Shown here: piece after piece, positions 6,372 through 8,271 of the stretch
How positions within the stretch are numbered: the stretch's first letter is position 1
How the letters are laid out: every line of letters begins with the position of its first letter
From: a bacterium
GTDB taxonomy: Bacteria; UBA9089; CG2-30-40-21
Direction of reading: 5' to 3'
Length of the DNA: 8,271 nt
Assembly: GCA_030018795.1 (NCBI GenBank)
Contig: JASEHA010000082.1
Location: 1-8,271, forward strand
The notes under the pieces: model-generated
Database searches by the model: none
The model's input: the letters and a program-made list of their open reading frames with translations, nothing else
What the model was told of the DNA's origin: nothing
Program-made: the position numbers and the translations under genes

Positions 6372-6421
6372 CTTAAGTGTGAGCGTTGCATAGCCTCTCC
6401 CGCTACATCTACGCTCTTAAG
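6372..6421. repeat. 50-bp imperfect hairpin, probable dispersed repeat
   Basis: Nested complementary blocks pair across the unit: CTTAA with TTAAG at the base, GAGCGT (6381-6386) with ACGCTC (6411-6416), and TAGC (6391-6394) with GCTA (6402-6405) around a CTCTCCC loop. It lies in a 511-bp gap between divergent genes. The blockwise structure resembles dispersed intergenic repeats in repeat-rich genomes. There is one copy in this window. Confidence 0.5.
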
Positions 6422-6513
6422 CATTGCTTGTCCCTATTCCCTGCCATGTTTTGGTATTGCTTGACATTTCGCCTTAAGGAACATAACACTGGAAACTGCT
6501 TGCAATACTCTCA

Positions 6514-6561
6514 CTTCAAAAATCGAAGCCTTCATACAGCCCTTGACTTCGATTTTTGAAG
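6514..6561. promoter_or_regulatory. 15-bp perfect inverted repeat, possible activator sites
   Basis: CTTCAAAAATCGAAG (6514-6528) and its exact reverse complement (6547-6561) are separated by 18 bp. Each arm is also a small dyad (CTTC-N7-GAAG), so it reads as two binding sites 33 bp apart, about three helical turns. Its centre is about 127 bp upstream of the start point predicted from the -24/-12 element at 6639-6654, a usual distance for sigma54 activator sites. A transcribed hairpin or repeat is the alternative. Confidence 0.45.
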
Positions 6562-6638
6562 CTATTTGAGTCAAGAAGCAAGTCGCCTTTTCATTGCAAC
6601 TCTCAGAAATTCAGCATGTTAGAAACAATCTATAAAGT

Positions 6639-6654
6639 TGGCATCAAGCTTGCT
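6639..6654 (+). promoter_or_regulatory. Candidate sigma54 (-24/-12) promoter
   Basis: TGGCAT-N5-TTGCT matches the sigma54 consensus TGGCAC-N5-TTGCW with one substitution, and GG (6640-6641) and GC (6652-6653) have the required 10-bp gap. The start point would be near 6665, leaving about 60 bases to the ATG at 6725. A competing sigma70 reading, TTGACA (6461-6466) with TAACAC 17 bp on, has a poor -10. Confidence 0.5.
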
Positions 6655-6708
6655 ATAAAAGAAATAGTAATCTGTGGTCTCTGTGTATGAGTAACTAAAC
6701 TAAAACAA

Positions 6709-6719
6709 AAGGAGGTGAT
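6709..6719 (+). promoter_or_regulatory. Full-length Shine-Dalgarno site
   Basis: AAGGAGGTGAT is an 11-base perfect complement of the 16S 3' end, with GGAGG nine bases before the ATG at 6725. This marks the short signal-peptide reading frame as the true start of the broken gene, not the TTG at 6862. Confidence 0.85.
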
Positions 6720-6724
6720 AAAAA

Positions 6725-7296
6725 ATGAAAGGATGGACAAAAAGATACAGGGTATTGATTGTAGCTTTCTCTATTCTGGCACTATCTCCAGGACTCAGTC
6801 AGGCTTGCTGGGACGTTCTGGATAGCGGAGGTGGAATGGGGGGAACTCTCCTAATTATATTTTGCTGGCCTCTATTGGTCAGTCGGTAACAGCTGTCTAT
6901 CTGCCATTTGATGATCTGGGTAATGCCCATCGAATAGCCTTCATAACCCATTATGAGAAAAAGCCGGACAAGCAACAAGGCTTTATTGAGATTGAGGATA
7001 TAGCACTTGATAACATATTCCCATCAAGATATAATCGATATACTACCAGCCCTGTTGGTAAGGTGCGGCTTAAAAAAGGGGATTGTGATGATTTGAGTGT
7101 GCTCTATGCTGCCTGTCTGGAAAGTGCTGGTATTCCTACTGCCTTAGTGAGTGTGCCAGGACATATATTTGTTATCTTTGATACCGGGGTGCAGGAGAAG
7201 AATGTTATGGCTATAAGCTTTGAGCCCTCGAAGATGATTATCCGGAATAATCATAGCTGCTTACCCTTTATTCTCCTATATGGGGTTGTTTGGTAA
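6725..7296 (+). pseudogene. Secreted transglutaminase-like protein, frameshifted and shortened
   Basis: The ATG at 6725 opens 54 codons: a Sec signal peptide (basic start, hydrophobic core, likely cut after LSQA at residue 27), then CWDVLDSGGGMGG. That frame stops at 6887-6889. Coding sense continues in the -1 frame from the G6 run at 6838-6843, giving GGNSPNYILLASIGQSVTAV; one extra G would restore a single frame. The NYxLxxSIGQS motif is typical of repeats in secreted proteins of related genomes. Further on, IFPSRYNRYTTSPVGKV (from about 7015) and GDCDDLSVLYAACLESAG (7081-7134) are seen. The latter holds the catalytic-type Cys of the transglutaminase-like fold, and PGHIF (about 7158-7172) the His. 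The last conserved block is lost: the sequence runs into unrelated codons and ends at 7296. GKVRLK joins GDCDD abruptly, which suggests an internal deletion. Not likely functional. Confidence 0.7.
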
Positions 7297-7931
7297 CAGT
7301 ACTATTTTTAATTGGTTATGGAACTGCATCCTTCCTTGTATTTAAATACGCTGGGGTCTAGATTGATTTCGTAGCACCCAGTCTGGTTATTGTTGTGCTT
7401 TTTATTGCTGTTGCCATATATCATTATCTCCTGAAACAGAAGGAGGCTATTGAGTATCTTGAGCAGATGGAAATTATGAAAAGAGAAGCCATTATAGGTA
7501 CAATAGTTGCGGAAGTGGCTCATAAGACTAAGACCTGTGTCAGGACGATCCAATATACGGCTCATAGCCTGAAGGAAAAGCTTAAACACACCCCTGAGTC
7601 ACCCTTAGCAGAAGAGATATTTACCGAAGCAGGTAAACTGTACCAAAAAATGGAAGGGTTGGGTAAATATCCCAAACCTCTGGCTCTGCATAAAACAAAA
7701 AGGCAAATAAATTCATTGTTAAAAGAAGCTCTTGAGACCGCAGAGCAGGCTTTTATACCACCTGATGCTAAGACAACACATGCTATTGAGGAAGATTTAG
7801 CTGAGGATTTGCCTGAGATAATGGTGGATAAAGAAAGGCTCAAAGAAGTCTTTGTGAATATTATCTTGAATGGGTTCCAGGCAATGCCTGAGCCAGGAAT
7901 ACTTACCCTTGAAACTAAGGAACTGTCATGA
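7257..7931 (+). pseudogene. CHASE2-type sensor histidine kinase, C-terminal fragment
   Basis: This frame begins after a stop at 7254-7256, with no start codon of its own. SPIWGCLVTVLFLIGYG and IDFVAPSLVIVVLFIAVAIY form two membrane helices of the sort that close CHASE2 sensor domains. Between them GV-TAG-IDF carries an in-frame stop at 7359-7361, most simply a Trp TGG mutated to TAG. A coiled linker leads to the dimerisation helix with phospho-acceptor His at 7521-7523 (VAEVAHKTKT, where families usually have HEIKNP). Then comes the N-box NIILNGFQAMPE and TLETKEL, after which the frame ends at 7931, so the nucleotide-lid and DxGxG parts of the ATPase domain are missing. The N-terminal sensor is also absent. 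A GTG at 7395 would give 178 residues but no kinase activity. Confidence 0.7.
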
Positions 7932-7947
7932 AATAAACATAACATCT

Positions 7948-8271
7948 CTATGTAAAAGCTGAAGAGATAGTGTAGTTCCATTCGCTGTGGAATAAATCCC
8001 TTTGGATATTGATATGAGCCATCTCTTCATCCGATACCTTGGTGCCTTTCTGATACGAGTTGGTATCATACACCCCATAAGGAGATGCTTTCCCCAACTC
8101 TGGAATCATAAAATCATGACCGTTAACTAATTCTGGTTGCCCTTTTGGACGTAATTCTCTGCCTACATTCTTGAAATTACCAACCAGTTCCTTTTTCTTG
8201 GTGTCAACGAAAATCTAAAGGTTCTCCAATGGACTGATAATACTTGACTTTCTCATTAATGTGCTCAAAAC
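7948..8271 (-). pseudogene. ISAzo13-type transposase remnant, internally deleted
   Basis: The minus strand reads FEHINEKVKYYQSIGEPL up to about 8216. A one-base shift (extra base at 8215) follows, then IFVDTKKKELVGNFKNVGRE, PELVNGHDF and GKASPYGVYDT. These match the first catalytic-Asp region of ISAzo13-family DDE transposases. The reading then jumps to YQKGTKVSDEEM and FHSEWNYTIS, which belong near the C-terminus of that family, ending at TAG 7948-7950. The central part, with the remaining catalytic residues, is missing between about 8059 and 8071. The N-terminal part lies beyond the window edge. It abuts the truncated kinase, so the element's end probably falls at about 7925-7947. I could not define its terminal repeat. 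Confidence 0.75.

Noticed and set aside
7308..7589. A 93-codon minus-strand frame as a gene
   Set aside because: It is antisense to the kinase membrane helices and dimerisation segment, with no ribosome binding site or domain.
7562..7981. A 139-codon minus-strand frame as a gene
   Set aside because: It lies antisense to recognisable kinase sequence and its start overlaps the transposase remnant; it has no family features of its own.

Overview
The window looks like a chromosomal segment from an uncultured, AT-leaning, Gram-negative-type bacterium. It has a FadL-type outer-membrane barrel with a Sec signal peptide, a bacterial-type AspRS, classical Shine-Dalgarno sites and abundant small intergenic repeats. 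The repeats, and the style of the transglutaminase/CHASE2 remnants, recall deep-branching candidate phyla from groundwater or sediment metagenomes (Desantisbacteria- or Omnitrophota-like). That placement is an impression and was not tested.

Layout. Positions 1-213 are non-coding, starting with half of a palindromic repeat. On the minus strand, 214-1809 encodes PabB (aminodeoxychorismate synthase component I, TTG start). Upstream of it lie a second copy of the palindrome (1834-1862) and a 172-bp MITE-like element (1870-2041) that folds into a two-armed structure with compensatory changes. A membrane-anchored coiled-coil protein (2049-2663, minus) follows, built from six 11-residue repeats and then six 7-residue repeats. 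Next comes a FadL/OMPP1-family barrel (2770-4110, minus), bracketed by tandem TTCCRCA heptamers. A probable two-gene unit completes the minus-strand block: aspS (4462-6213) and an 88-aa hypothetical protein (4192-4458), whose ribosome binding site lies inside the last three aspS codons. A strong sigma70-type promoter lies at about 6317-6345.

From 6346 to 6724 there is no gene, but there is a lot of structure: a 50-bp imperfect hairpin, a 15-bp perfect inverted repeat and a -24/-12 (sigma54-type) promoter match. Downstream, on the plus strand, is a gene graveyard. The first piece is a secreted transglutaminase-like protein broken by a frameshift in a G6 run and apparently shortened (6725-7296). 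It is joined to the C-terminal half of a CHASE2-type histidine kinase that carries an in-frame TAG and lacks its ATP-binding core (7257-7931). That is abutted by an internally deleted, frameshifted ISAzo13-type transposase remnant on the minus strand (7948-8271).

Functionally, the intact genes are housekeeping (folate precursor synthesis, tRNA charging) plus envelope functions. AspRS carries both residues associated with non-discriminating enzymes, so the organism may make Asn-tRNA through Asp-tRNA(Asn) and GatCAB. I see no convincing new multi-gene system. The observations most worth following are the MITE structure, the two-periodicity coiled coil, the orphaned sigma54-style control region in front of a decayed gene, and the decay mosaic itself.
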